Assembly (NCBI RefSeq): GCF_021729885.1
Contig: NZ_CP063401.1
Span: forward strand, 2,844,501 to 2,908,500
Origin: Devosia sp. SL43
Lineage (GTDB): Bacteria > Pseudomonadota > Alphaproteobacteria > Rhizobiales > Devosiaceae
Direction: 5' to 3'
DNA length: 64,000 nucleotides
The translations under genes and the position numbers were made by a program. Below the pieces are notes generated by a model. The model did not search any database. It was not told where the DNA came from and saw only the letters and a list, made by a program, of their open reading frames with translations. This document shows, one piece after another, positions 43,425 to 51,874 of this stretch. Position 1 is the stretch's first letter. Each line of letters starts with the position of its first letter.

Positions 43425-43504
43425 CGGCGTCCTCCCATAAGTCTTCTTGTTGGAAGGACACTACCACCGCGCCATTGCGGCGAAAGCTGGATTCGCGCGC
43501 AAAA

Positions 43505-43828
43505 TCAGGCCGCGTGGCCCTCCAGCCACTTGACCAGTTGCACCCGCGATTGCCCGGCGCCGACCTTCATGTCCACCGGCTCGCCATTCTTGAACACGAT
43601 CAGCGTCGGCATGGCGCGCACGCCATATTGGGTGACGGTGGATGGATTGCTGTCGACATCGAGCTTGACGATGCTCACCTTGCCCGCGAGATCAGCCGAG
43701 ACCTGCTCGAGAATAGGGTCCATCGCCTTGCACGGCCCGCACCATTCCGCCCAGAAATCCACCAGCACCGGCTTGTCGGAAGCCAGAACCTGGGCGGCGA
43801 AATCGGCATCGGTGACCTGGTGGGCCAT
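43505..43828 (-). CDS. Thioredoxin (second copy)
   Basis: A 107-residue thioredoxin with the active site WAEWCGPCK near residues 27-35, the cis-proline loop RAMPTLIVFKNGE and C-terminal VKWLEGHAA. The ATG at 43828 has GGAGA 8 bases upstream. It resembles the trxA at 44165 along its length and ends in the same GHAA, so the two look like a local duplication. A large inverted repeat lies between them. Which copy is the main reductant cannot be told. Confidence 0.9.
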   Translation of the reverse strand: MAHQVTDADFAAQVLASDKPVLVDFWAEWCGPCKAMDPILEQVSADLAGKVSIVKLDVDSNPSTVTQYGVRAMPTLIVFKNGEPVDMKVGAGQSRVQLVKWLEGHAA

Positions 43829-43960
43829 GAGAAAAGTCTCCATCGGTAAGGGACGATGGATGCTATAGAGAGTCTTGTGGTTTGGGAAGGCACACAAGAT
43901 GTTGTGGGGACCCAATCGCGAGAAGGATATTCTCTGATCGGCACGCTCGGCGCCGAAGAA

Positions 43961-44076
43961 TACCCCCACCTAACCTCCCCCTGAAAAGGGGGAGGGATTC
44001 CATCGAGGCTTTCAACGATCCCGCCACATCCACCGGCCAGTCCCTCCCCCTATCAGGGGGAGGCTAGGTGGGGGTA
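43961..44076. repeat. Inverted pair of GGTTAGGTGGGGGTA repeats between the thioredoxin genes
   Basis: The left unit (TACCCCCACCTAACCTCCCC, with its own hairpin CCCCC-TGAAAA-GGGGG, 43961-43997) and the right unit (44041-44076) are near-perfect inverted copies: the outer 21 bases differ at one position. They are the same family as 35486-35519. Together they can form a 116-bp cruciform. Confidence 0.75.
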
Positions 44077-44104
44077 CCCGCCAAAGACTCTTATTGGCCC
44101 CCAC

Positions 44105-44139
44105 AAACAAAAACACCGCCAGCGTATGCCAGCGGTGTT
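44105..44139 (-). terminator. Rho-independent terminator of trxA
   Basis: On the minus strand, AACACCGC (44139-44132) pairs with GCGGTGTT (44119-44112) and is followed by TTTGTTTGT. It lies 26 bases after the stop of the thioredoxin gene at 44165 and separates it from the second thioredoxin. Confidence 0.8.
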
Positions 44140-44164
44140 CTGCAATTCAATCGCGTGTGAAAAA

Positions 44165-44488
44165 TCAGGCGGCGTGGCCCATCAGCCATTTGCTGAGGCC
44201 GGCCTTGGGCGTGCCCGCACCGATCTTCATGTCGGCGGCTTCGCCGCCCTTGAACAGGATCATGGTGGGGATGGAGCGGACGCCATACTTGCTGGCGGTA
44301 CCCGGATTGTCATCGACGTTGAGCTTGACGATCTTGACCTTGCCGGCCAGTTCAGTCGAAAGCTCGTCGAGCACGGGGGCGATAGCGCGGCACGGCCCGC
44401 ACCACTCCGCCCAGAAATCCACGAGGACGGGCTCTTTGGAGTTAAGGACTTCCTCGCCGAAATTGGCGTCGGAAACGTGAGTAGTCAT
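44165..44488 (-). CDS. trxA: Thioredoxin 1
   Basis: A 107-residue thioredoxin: [21 protein letters not shown] with the CGPC redox pair near residue 31, [11 protein letters not shown] with the cis-proline, and a C-terminal KWLMGHAA. It follows addA on the same strand, the conserved alphaproteobacterial trxA position, so this is taken as the main trxA. It has its own downstream terminator. Confidence 0.93.
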   Translation of the reverse strand: MTTHVSDANFGEEVLNSKEPVLVDFWAEWCGPCRAIAPVLDELSTELAGKVKIVKLNVDDNPGTASKYGVRSIPTMILFKGGEAADMKIGAGTPKAGLSKWLMGHAA

Positions 44489-44568
44489 GGGTTGTTTGCC
44501 TTTTGGGTTAAAGCGGCGGTCTGTCTGCGCCTAAAGCTGGGGAGAGTCCAGCTTGGCGACAAGCAGGG

Positions 44569-47500
44569 TCACCGCATGGTGAAGCCCTTTGTGCCCGTCG
44601 CCAGAAGATCAGGCGGCAGATTCATCAATGATTCCAGTCGTGTCCATAAGATCGACGCATACACCTGTCGTCCGGGGAAAAGCTGACCTGCAACCAACGC
44701 ATATAATCCGAGCTGGGTGACATAGTTCCCCGGTACGTCGCCCGGCCCCCCGGGAACCGACGCATCGGACTTGTAGTCGACCACCGTTACCCCCCTCTCG
44801 TCAACCACCAGCCGGTCGATACGCCCGGTCAAACGGATGGCTTTGCCATCACGTTCTGCGTCGACCAGAAACGGCAGCTCGGCGCGGCTGGACGGGCCGA
44901 ATACATGCGCCAGCTCAGGGTGATCGAGAATGGAAATGGCCTTGGCGGCGAGGCGAGCGTGGTCGGCAGCCGCGTCGAGCAGCAACGCTTCCAGCGCGCG
45001 GGCTGCAATGTCCGGGCGATCATTCCGCTCGATCCGGCCCAGATGCTGCAGCAAGGCGTGCAGCGCAATGCCCTCTCTCCGCGCCCCCTCGGCATCGCGC
45101 ACCTGCTCGGCGAGGCTATCGAGCGCCAGGATCGGCGCCACATGCGCCCCGACGCGCGACGGCGAGACCAGCGGCACGACCGCCGGCGCTGGCACCGCAG
45201 CGGGGCGGATCGGCCGGCGGCCTGCCGCTGTGGCGGCGCCCAGGCTCTTGACCGCATGCGGCTCCACCCGCTCGCGCGGATAGACCAGCGCGATCTCCCG
45301 CCCATCCGCGTCCAGCTTGACTTCACTATGCTCGCGCAGGGCCCGCTCGATCGCCTGATACCAGGTGTCCTCCAGTTGCCGCTCGGCCTTGGTGGCGGGC
45401 GTCAGCGGGCCGGTCACATAGAGCTCGTCTTCCGCCCGCGTCATGGCGACATAAAGCTTGCGCCAGTATTCCTTGCCCAGATTGGCCTCGATCGCGTCGC
45501 GCGCCGCCTTGCTGCCCGCCGCATGCTGGCGACTGCCCGAAGCATGCATCAGCAGGGGGCCGGGGGCCTTGTCGAGCACATAGACCGGACGGTTGACCTG
45601 ATTGCCCTGCGGCTTGCTGGCCGCGTCGGCCAGGATGACGATGGGCGCCTCAAGCCCCTTGGCGCCATGCACGGTCATCACACGCACCCCACCGCTGGTC
45701 TCGTCGAGATTGCGCTTGATGGAAATTTCGGTCTGCCGCAGCTCGGCGACAAAGCCCTGCAGCGACGGCTGTGTTCCCTGCTCATGCTTGAGCGCCAGCT
45801 CCAGCAGTTCGGCGAACACCTCGTCGACCTCGTCACCGAGCCTGGCATGGAAGCGCCGCAAACCGCCCCCGGCATAAAGCACCTCGGTCAAGAACTCGAA
45901 GGGCCGCTCGAAATCGAGCTCGCCGCGCCAGCGGAACAGGCGCGCATAGGCCTCCATGCAGCTTGGCGTCGTGCAGGTCTGCAGCGCCCGCCACAGCGTG
46001 GTGTGGTCGTCGCGTGGCTGCGCCAATGTGTAGAGATCGTCCTCGCTGACATCGAACAGCGGCGAGCGCAGCAAGGCGGCCAGCTGCAGATCGTCGGCGG
46101 GATTGAGCAGCACGTCGCATAGCGCCAAGAGGTCCAGCACGGCGATATGGGTGCTGACTTCAAGCCGGTCGGCGCCGGGCGTCGGCAGGTTATGCTTGCG
46201 CAGGGCACGGATGATTTCCTGGAACAGCGCGCCGCGCGATTGCACCAGGATCAACACGTCCTGCGGCCTGACTGCAACGCCCCGGTTGGCCAGCGGACGC
46301 TTGCGCGCGATCCAGCCTGCAATTTCTCCGGCGATGCGCTCGGCCACCTGACGCGGCGCGGTGCGCTCGCCACCCTGCGCCTGGATCGGCCAATCGGCGT
46401 CGTCGGTGGCGCTGGCCAATTGCTGGATCGGCGGCCACAGCGTCACCAGCCCGCCCGTCGCCTGTCGCGCCGTATCGTGATGCACCTTGTCGATGGAGAG
46501 GAGGGCGGCCTGGATGTCGGCCTGGTCGCTGACCAGGTCGACCGCTCTCAGGATTTCGGGCAGCGTGCGGAAGCTGGTATGGAGCGGCAGCCGCTCGAAG
46601 GGGATGGCGCTTTGCCGGGCGCGCACACCGAAATCGAGCCCCGTCTCGGCAAACAGCGTCGGCTCGGCGCCCTGGAAGGAATAGATCGACTGCTTCTGGT
46701 CGCCCACCGCAAAGAGCGAACGGCGGCGGTTGGTCCCGGCCGCGCCGGCGAAGAACTCCTCGGCAATGGCCCGCACGACTTTCCACTGCTCAGGATTGGT
46801 ATCCTGGCTTTCATCGACCAGCACGTGGTCGATGGCGGTATCGAGCTTGTACTGCACCCAGGCGCCGACATCCCGGTCGGCAAATAGGCTCCCCAGCCGC
46901 TCGACCAAATCGTCGAAATCGAGCCGCGACCGGGCCCGCTTGCGGGCTTCATAGCGCTGGGCAATGGCGGCCACGACATCGAGCAGCGCCTCGCTGCGTT
47001 CGATCAACTGGGCGCTGCGCAATTCCGTCATCATCGTAGCAAGGCGCTCGGCCTCGTCGGCGACCAGCTGCGCCAGCCCCGGATCGGCCGACCACACCGC
47101 CTTGGCCGGAAAATTCTTCTGCAGCTCGTCCTTCTCGGTCAGGAAGATGCCCTTCCAGTCTTCCTGCTGCGGATGGTCGAGGTCGACGCCATCGAGACGC
47201 TTGCGCAGAGCATCGTTGGCGATCGACAGCAGCTTTCGAGCGGCTGCGCCATCGAGCAGCCGGCCGGTGACCACCTCGGCCTCGATCGTGGCGCCCGCGC
47301 GGGGAAACGCCACATCGGCCAGCTTGCGCAGATTGGTCTTGGCGTTGTCTGGCTTGGCCAGCACGGTCCGCAGCTTGCGCCCGTCCATCAGCGCCAGTTC
47401 GATCGCCTGCGAAATCTGGAAGTCGCTGAGCAGGGCGAACAGCGTCTCGACGGCATCGGCTGGACCGGCACCGCGCAGGCCATCGGCCAGCACTGCCTCG

Positions 47501-48003
47501 CGCGCGGCCAGGATCATCTGCTTGCGCTCTTCGTCCTCGATCACCGAGAAATCGAAGGGCACCCCGGCCTCGATCGGAAAGCGATGCAGGATGCTCTCGC
47601 AGAAGGCGTGAATGGTGAGGATCTTGAGGCCACCCGGCGTTTCCAGCGCACGGGCGAACAGGGTTCGGGCCCGCTCGACCATGTCGGGGACGAAGTCCTT
47701 GCCCTCGATCTCCTTGAGGTCCTTGATCAGCGCTGCCTCGTCCATCGTCGCCCAATCGGCCAGCCGGGCGGCGACGCGGCTGCGCATCTCGGCGGCCGCC
47801 GCCTTGGTATAGGTGAGGCACAGGATCGCCTGCGGCCTGACCCCACTCAGCAACAGCCGCAGCACGCGGCGCGTCAGCACATAAGTCTTGCCGGAGCCGG
47901 CATTGGCCTCCACCCAGATCGACCAATGCGGATGCGACGCCAGCGCCTGGTGACGGCGCGTCTCCGGTGGCACCGACATGGCGCCGCGTTCGCTCACCAC
48001 CAT
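44569..48003 (-). CDS. addA: Double-strand break repair helicase-nuclease AddA
   Basis: A 1144-residue UvrD-family helicase fused to a RecB-type nuclease. Walker A ANAGSGKTYVLTRRV near residue 34, LCLTYTKAAAAEM (motif Ia), DESQDTNPEQW (Walker B) near 405, VMTVHGAKGLEAPIV (motif V) near 780, LYVAMTRAEDELYV (motif VI) and the nuclease core VDYKSD near 1080. With AddB it resects DNA ends for RecA loading. The ATG at 48003 has AGGAG 8 bases upstream and overlaps the addB stop by 10 bases, so translation is coupled. Confidence 0.93.
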   Translation of the reverse strand: MVVSERGAMSVPPETRRHQALASHPHWSIWVEANAGSGKTYVLTRRVLRLLLSGVRPQAILCLTYTKAAAAEMRSRVAARLADWATMDEAALIKDLKEIEGKDFVPDMVERARTLFARALETPGGLKILTIHAFCESILHRFPIEAGVPFDFSVIEDEERKQMILAAREAVLADGLRGAGPADAVETLFALLSDFQISQAIELALMDGRKLRTVLAKPDNAKTNLRKLADVAFPRAGATIEAEVVTGRLLDGAAARKLLSIANDALRKRLDGVDLDHPQQEDWKGIFLTEKDELQKNFPAKAVWSADPGLAQLVADEAERLATMMTELRSAQLIERSEALLDVVAAIAQRYEARKRARSRLDFDDLVERLGSLFADRDVGAWVQYKLDTAIDHVLVDESQDTNPEQWKVVRAIAEEFFAGAAGTNRRRSLFAVGDQKQSIYSFQGAEPTLFAETGLDFGVRARQSAIPFERLPLHTSFRTLPEILRAVDLVSDQADIQAALLSIDKVHHDTARQATGGLVTLWPPIQQLASATDDADWPIQAQGGERTAPRQVAERIAGEIAGWIARKRPLANRGVAVRPQDVLILVQSRGALFQEIIRALRKHNLPTPGADRLEVSTHIAVLDLLALCDVLLNPADDLQLAALLRSPLFDVSEDDLYTLAQPRDDHTTLWRALQTCTTPSCMEAYARLFRWRGELDFERPFEFLTEVLYAGGGLRRFHARLGDEVDEVFAELLELALKHEQGTQPSLQGFVAELRQTEISIKRNLDETSGGVRVMTVHGAKGLEAPIVILADAASKPQGNQVNRPVYVLDKAPGPLLMHASGSRQHAAGSKAARDAIEANLGKEYWRKLYVAMTRAEDELYVTGPLTPATKAERQLEDTWYQAIERALREHSEVKLDADGREIALVYPRERVEPHAVKSLGAATAAGRRPIRPAAVPAPAVVPLVSPSRVGAHVAPILALDSLAEQVRDAEGARREGIALHALLQHLGRIERNDRPDIAARALEALLLDAAADHARLAAKAISILDHPELAHVFGPSSRAELPFLVDAERDGKAIRLTGRIDRLVVDERGVTVVDYKSDASVPGGPGDVPGNYVTQLGLYALVAGQLFPGRQVYASILWTRLESLMNLPPDLLATGTKGFTMR

Positions 48004-51000
48004 TGGATGATCTCCTCATCATCCTCGACGGCGGTCCATTCGGCCATGCGCATGAGATGGTCATAGGCGCCGGGGAAGCGCTGTTGCTTGACCGGCAGCA
48101 GCCGCGGCGGCATCGGCGTCTGCTTGAACAGGAACAGGTCCACATGGCGCTGCATCCGCCGCACAATTTCGTCGGCGGCCGTCATGATCGTGTTGCCTTC
48201 AGCCAGCGAAAACCCCTTGTCGATGAAGGCGTCAGGGCCAAGCCCGATCTTGATATAGCGCAACGCCGAGGTATCGAGCGGCGGCACCGGGGCCAGGCCA
48301 TTGCCCTTGGCCATGGCCGCTTCGAGCAGCATCTGCGGCGCCTCGAACGCCTTCATGGCACCCGGCGCCGGAACCGAGCCGGTCTTGAAGTCGATGATTT
48401 CAAGCGTGCCGTCGACCAGCTCGTCGACCCTGTCGGCCCGGCCGGTCAGCGTAAAGCCAATTGGCAGCTCCCAGCGACCATCGATCTCGGCGTGCCGCAG
48501 CCTGACCCTGTCGTTGCGCTCCCGCTCGAAGGCGAGGAATTGCCGTGCCGCCACCGAAAAACGACGCACCCAGATGTCGCGGCGCTCGGCAATGGCGTCG
48601 AAGCCGGCAAACTTCTCTCGGGCAATATCAGCGAGAATGCCAAGCGCATTGGGATCGGTGACCGCATGCCCCCTGAGCACGAAGTCCGAAAAGATATCGT
48701 GCACCGCATTGCCGCGATCGCGCGCATCCGCTGTCACGCCCAGGCCGTCGAGCGGCCGCAGCTGCAGCACATGCTTGGCATAGACGTCGTAGGGCGAGCG
48801 CATCAGCGTCTCGATCTCGGTCACCGACAGTTTGCGCGGGCGCGTTTCGACCGGCGGATTTGGGGCAGGGCGGGGCGCGCTTGCCACGCCATCGACCGCA
48901 TCGAGCAACCGCGACTGGTCCAGCCAATGCGCGCCGCGCTGGCGCCAGTCACCGGCCAGCGCCGCGCCGGCAAAGGCCTCCAGCCGTTGCAGCAGCCTTG
49001 ATGGCAGCGACGGACTGGTGCCGACGCGGTCGGCATAGGCGATGATCACGCGCCGGTTGCCCAGACCCTGGACGAAGTCATGCGCCGCCTGTCCCTGCCG
49101 CCGCTCCGGTGGTTCGAGTCCGGCGGCCAGCCGCATACCGCGACTGAGCCAGGGCCCCGGATCGGCCGTTTCAGGCCACTTGTCCTCATTGAGCGCCGCC
49201 ATGATCAGCAGATCGGGATTCTGCAAGCGCGCCTCGAGCTGCCCCCAGATCGCGATATCCTGCCGCCGGACCTCCTGGGTGCGCACCTGGAAGCCCAGCA
49301 TCAGCGCCTGCAGCACGCGATCGAGCCCGCGCGGCGCGAAGGGATGGCCATTGCCGGCCTGAGCTGCCATCTGCTCGGCCCAGACTGTTAGTTCGGCACG
49401 GCCGGGAATATCGGCACCCTCGGCCACCAAAACGAAACTCTGGCACAGCGCCTCTGCCAGCGCGCTGGCCGTGATCGTGGGCAGGGCGATCAGCGCCAGC
49501 AGTGGCGCAATCGTCGCTTCGATCCGACTGAACAGGGTTTCGATCGGCTCACGGTGACGGTCGCCCAGGCGCTTGGCCGGATATTTGGTATCCTTGCCGA
49601 TATTGGCATCGAGCAGCGTGCGCAGGCCGGCCAGTCCGGGCATCGGGCGCTGGCCCCGCAGCAGGCCCAGTTCGATATTATCGGCGAGGCGCGCAATGTC
49701 GTATCGCTGCTGGCCGAACAGGGCCGCGCGATTGCGCAGCAGCGCGACGAGGTCGACCGCGCCGCAGCCGCTTTCGGCCAGCGCCAGGATTTGCCGCAGC
49801 AACCGCCCGGCCGCCGACTGGAACAGCGGCGCACCGGCCGCATCGTCGACTTCGATCTCGAACCGCTTGAGCTCGGCAGCGATGCGGCGCGCCAGATTGC
49901 GGTCCGGCGTGACAATGCCGACCGTGCTACCCTTCTCAAGTGCATCGCGTGCCGCCAGCGCCACCGCGCGGGCCTCTTCGTCCTCGTTTCGCGCAGCAAT
50001 CACCGCCATGCCGACGGTGGCCAGGCCATCCTCCATGGCCATGGCATGGGCCTTCTGCCCTGGCCAGCGCGTCGTATCCTTGGCCAAAGCCATGGCCCGA
50101 TTGACCATCGTTGTCCTTGCGTCGGTCGTCTCGGCCAGCTCCTCGACCGCGGTGGCTGGACTACCCAGTTCAGCCAGCAGCCGCGCCAGCTGGTATTGCG
50201 GATGGCCGTGTGGATTATGCTCGTTGTCGAGCAGGGCTGCCTGATCGGCAGCACTCATCGTCGTATCGAGCCCCGGCAGGACGACCGCACCACGCGGCAA
50301 TGCATTGATCGCCTTGAGCAGTCGCGCCGTCGCCGGAATCGACCCCGTCGACCCCGCCGCGATCACCGGCCGATCCCCGAACAGCCACGGCAGCGCCAAG
50401 GCTTGCCGTTCAAGCCGCTGGCGACGGAGCGTAGCGCCATCGGCCAAGCCCCGCGCCGCCAAATGGGCGGGCCAGTAGTCGAGGGCGATATCGAGAAAAC
50501 TCAGCGTCTGTTGCCAATAGGCGCCGAGATCGCCCGCCAGATCGGGGACGATGGCGCGGATATCGTCCGCGTTGCGCTCTTCAGTCAGCAGGTCATCGAT
50601 CAACGAACCGAGCGATTCGGCCATGGAGAGAATTTCCGCCGCCGTCGGCGGGGTCGAGAAAGCGCGGCGCCCGGCCGGAGTGGTGGCCCATTTGTCCACG
50701 AGGCTCGACAGCGCCAACCGCCGCTCCAGCGCTGTCGCCGGTTTGCTCAGACTCGGCGTCTCGAATGGCGGCAGAAACGGCTCCTCGTCTTCGGCCTCGC
50801 CGCCGAAGGTGCGCAGGTCCGGCAGTAGCCCAAACCCGCGCCGGGAAAACGCATCGGCCAGTGCCAGTTTGGCGCGGCGGGTGGGGAGGATGATGGTCGT
50901 ATCGGCCAGCCAGAACGGGCTGGACCGATCTGCGCCTTTCAGGAGCGTCCCATCGATCACCTTTTCGGCCAGAGTGGGGATGAATTTCGAATGGGGCGCG

Positions 51001-51017
51001 ATGGAAAACAGCGTCAT
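47994..51017 (-). CDS. addB: Double-strand break repair protein AddB
   Basis: A 1007-residue protein, the AddB partner. The N-terminal half is a degenerate helicase without an obvious Walker A lysine, as in alphaproteobacterial AddB. ESGCGAVDLVALLRNRA and MAALNEDKWPETADPGPWLSRGMR are family blocks. The C-terminal nuclease reads LEIIDFKTGSVPAPG near residue 875. Starts by ATGA overlap with the upstream nucleotidyltransferase and overlaps addA at its end. No iron-sulfur cysteine cluster is apparent. Confidence 0.9.
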   Translation of the reverse strand: MTLFSIAPHSKFIPTLAEKVIDGTLLKGADRSSPFWLADTTIILPTRRAKLALADAFSRRGFGLLPDLRTFGGEAEDEEPFLPPFETPSLSKPATALERRLALSSLVDKWATTPAGRRAFSTPPTAAEILSMAESLGSLIDDLLTEERNADDIRAIVPDLAGDLGAYWQQTLSFLDIALDYWPAHLAARGLADGATLRRQRLERQALALPWLFGDRPVIAAGSTGSIPATARLLKAINALPRGAVVLPGLDTTMSAADQAALLDNEHNPHGHPQYQLARLLAELGSPATAVEELAETTDARTTMVNRAMALAKDTTRWPGQKAHAMAMEDGLATVGMAVIAARNEDEEARAVALAARDALEKGSTVGIVTPDRNLARRIAAELKRFEIEVDDAAGAPLFQSAAGRLLRQILALAESGCGAVDLVALLRNRAALFGQQRYDIARLADNIELGLLRGQRPMPGLAGLRTLLDANIGKDTKYPAKRLGDRHREPIETLFSRIEATIAPLLALIALPTITASALAEALCQSFVLVAEGADIPGRAELTVWAEQMAAQAGNGHPFAPRGLDRVLQALMLGFQVRTQEVRRQDIAIWGQLEARLQNPDLLIMAALNEDKWPETADPGPWLSRGMRLAAGLEPPERRQGQAAHDFVQGLGNRRVIIAYADRVGTSPSLPSRLLQRLEAFAGAALAGDWRQRGAHWLDQSRLLDAVDGVASAPRPAPNPPVETRPRKLSVTEIETLMRSPYDVYAKHVLQLRPLDGLGVTADARDRGNAVHDIFSDFVLRGHAVTDPNALGILADIAREKFAGFDAIAERRDIWVRRFSVAARQFLAFERERNDRVRLRHAEIDGRWELPIGFTLTGRADRVDELVDGTLEIIDFKTGSVPAPGAMKAFEAPQMLLEAAMAKGNGLAPVPPLDTSALRYIKIGLGPDAFIDKGFSLAEGNTIMTAADEIVRRMQRHVDLFLFKQTPMPPRLLPVKQQRFPGAYDHLMRMAEWTAVEDDEEIIQWW

Positions 51018-51706
51018 GCCGAGAGCCGCTTTTCCGCCTCTGCCAACGCTTGGGGATCACCGACATGAAACCACGGCGCATCCAGCGCAACGCCGAACAG
51101 CGTCTCGCGTTCGAGGCATTTTTCGAACAAATCATTGAGCGAAAAGGCGCCGTCGGGGGTACCCTCGAACAGCGACTTGCCCAGCAGCGCAACACCGCCA
51201 TAGATGACCGGCGCGCCATAGTCGCGCGTCACAACGCCTTGCGGCGACAGGCAAAAATCGTGGCTGCGGGCAAAGCCGGTGGCGTCGCGCGGATGGACGC
51301 AGAGCAGCACCATTTCGGCTTCGTCACGATAGCGCGCGATCATTCGCCCGATCGGCGCATCGCTGCCTGCCGGCCAGAAGGCGTCAGTGTTCATCACCAG
51401 AATGGGATCGGAATGCAGCATCGGCAGAGCCCGCTTCACGCCGCCACCGGTGCCAAGCAATTCATCCTCGCGACTGACCTTCAGCAACCCGCCGAAATGG
51501 GCGAGAATCTGGTCGGCCCGATAATGGGCATTGGCCACAAACCGTTGCGCGCCCTCGGCTTTTGCGTTGCCCATGATGCGCTCGATCAGCGGCACCCCAG
51601 CTACCGGCACCAGCGGTTTCGGGATCGTGTCCGTGATCGGCCGTAGCCGCGTGCCGAGGCCGGCCGCGAGCAGCATCACATCTGGGAATCGGGCGGGTTC
51701 GGTCAT
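51014..51706 (-). CDS. Sugar-1-phosphate nucleotidyltransferase (MurU-like)
   Basis: A 230-residue enzyme with the nucleotidyltransferase signature LAAGLGTRLRPITDTIPKPLVPVAG at residues 13-37, LGTGGGVKRALPML near 88 and VMNTDAFW near 107. In many alphaproteobacteria the order is tsaE, an aminoglycoside-phosphotransferase-like kinase (AmgK), this gene (MurU), addB, addA; AmgK and MurU recycle MurNAc to UDP-MurNAc. Here the kinase and tsaE are missing upstream and a palindromic repeat marks the junction. ATG at 51706; the longer open frame runs into the repeat. Confidence 0.82.
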   Translation of the reverse strand: MTEPARFPDVMLLAAGLGTRLRPITDTIPKPLVPVAGVPLIERIMGNAKAEGAQRFVANAHYRADQILAHFGGLLKVSREDELLGTGGGVKRALPMLHSDPILVMNTDAFWPAGSDAPIGRMIARYRDEAEMVLLCVHPRDATGFARSHDFCLSPQGVVTRDYGAPVIYGGVALLGKSLFEGTPDGAFSLNDLFEKCLERETLFGVALDAPWFHVGDPQALAEAEKRLSA

Positions 51707-51740
51707 GGGCGGATAAGACCGAGGTGGGGGCGGGATGTCC

Positions 51741-51874
51741 AGTGCCCGACCTCGTGGTTCGAGGCTCGCAAGGGCTCGCACCGCACCATGAGGTCTTCGA
51801 GAGTGTCGCGCTCCCAGCAGCCCTCAGGGTGAGGCGGGAGCGCCGCGACCCTCGAACCACGAGGGAGTGGCACT
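51741..51874. repeat. Large palindromic repeat, subtype B, copy 3
   Basis: About 134 bp with outer ends AGTGCC and GGCACT, arms CTCGTGGTTCGAGG and CCTCGAACCACGAGG, and the inner right part GTGAGGCGGGAGCGCCGCGA as in copy 1. The inner left arm reads CCGCACCATGAGG, more diverged than in the other copies. It abuts the pheT stop codon (51873-51875) and separates pheT from the nucleotidyltransferase. Confidence 0.85.
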
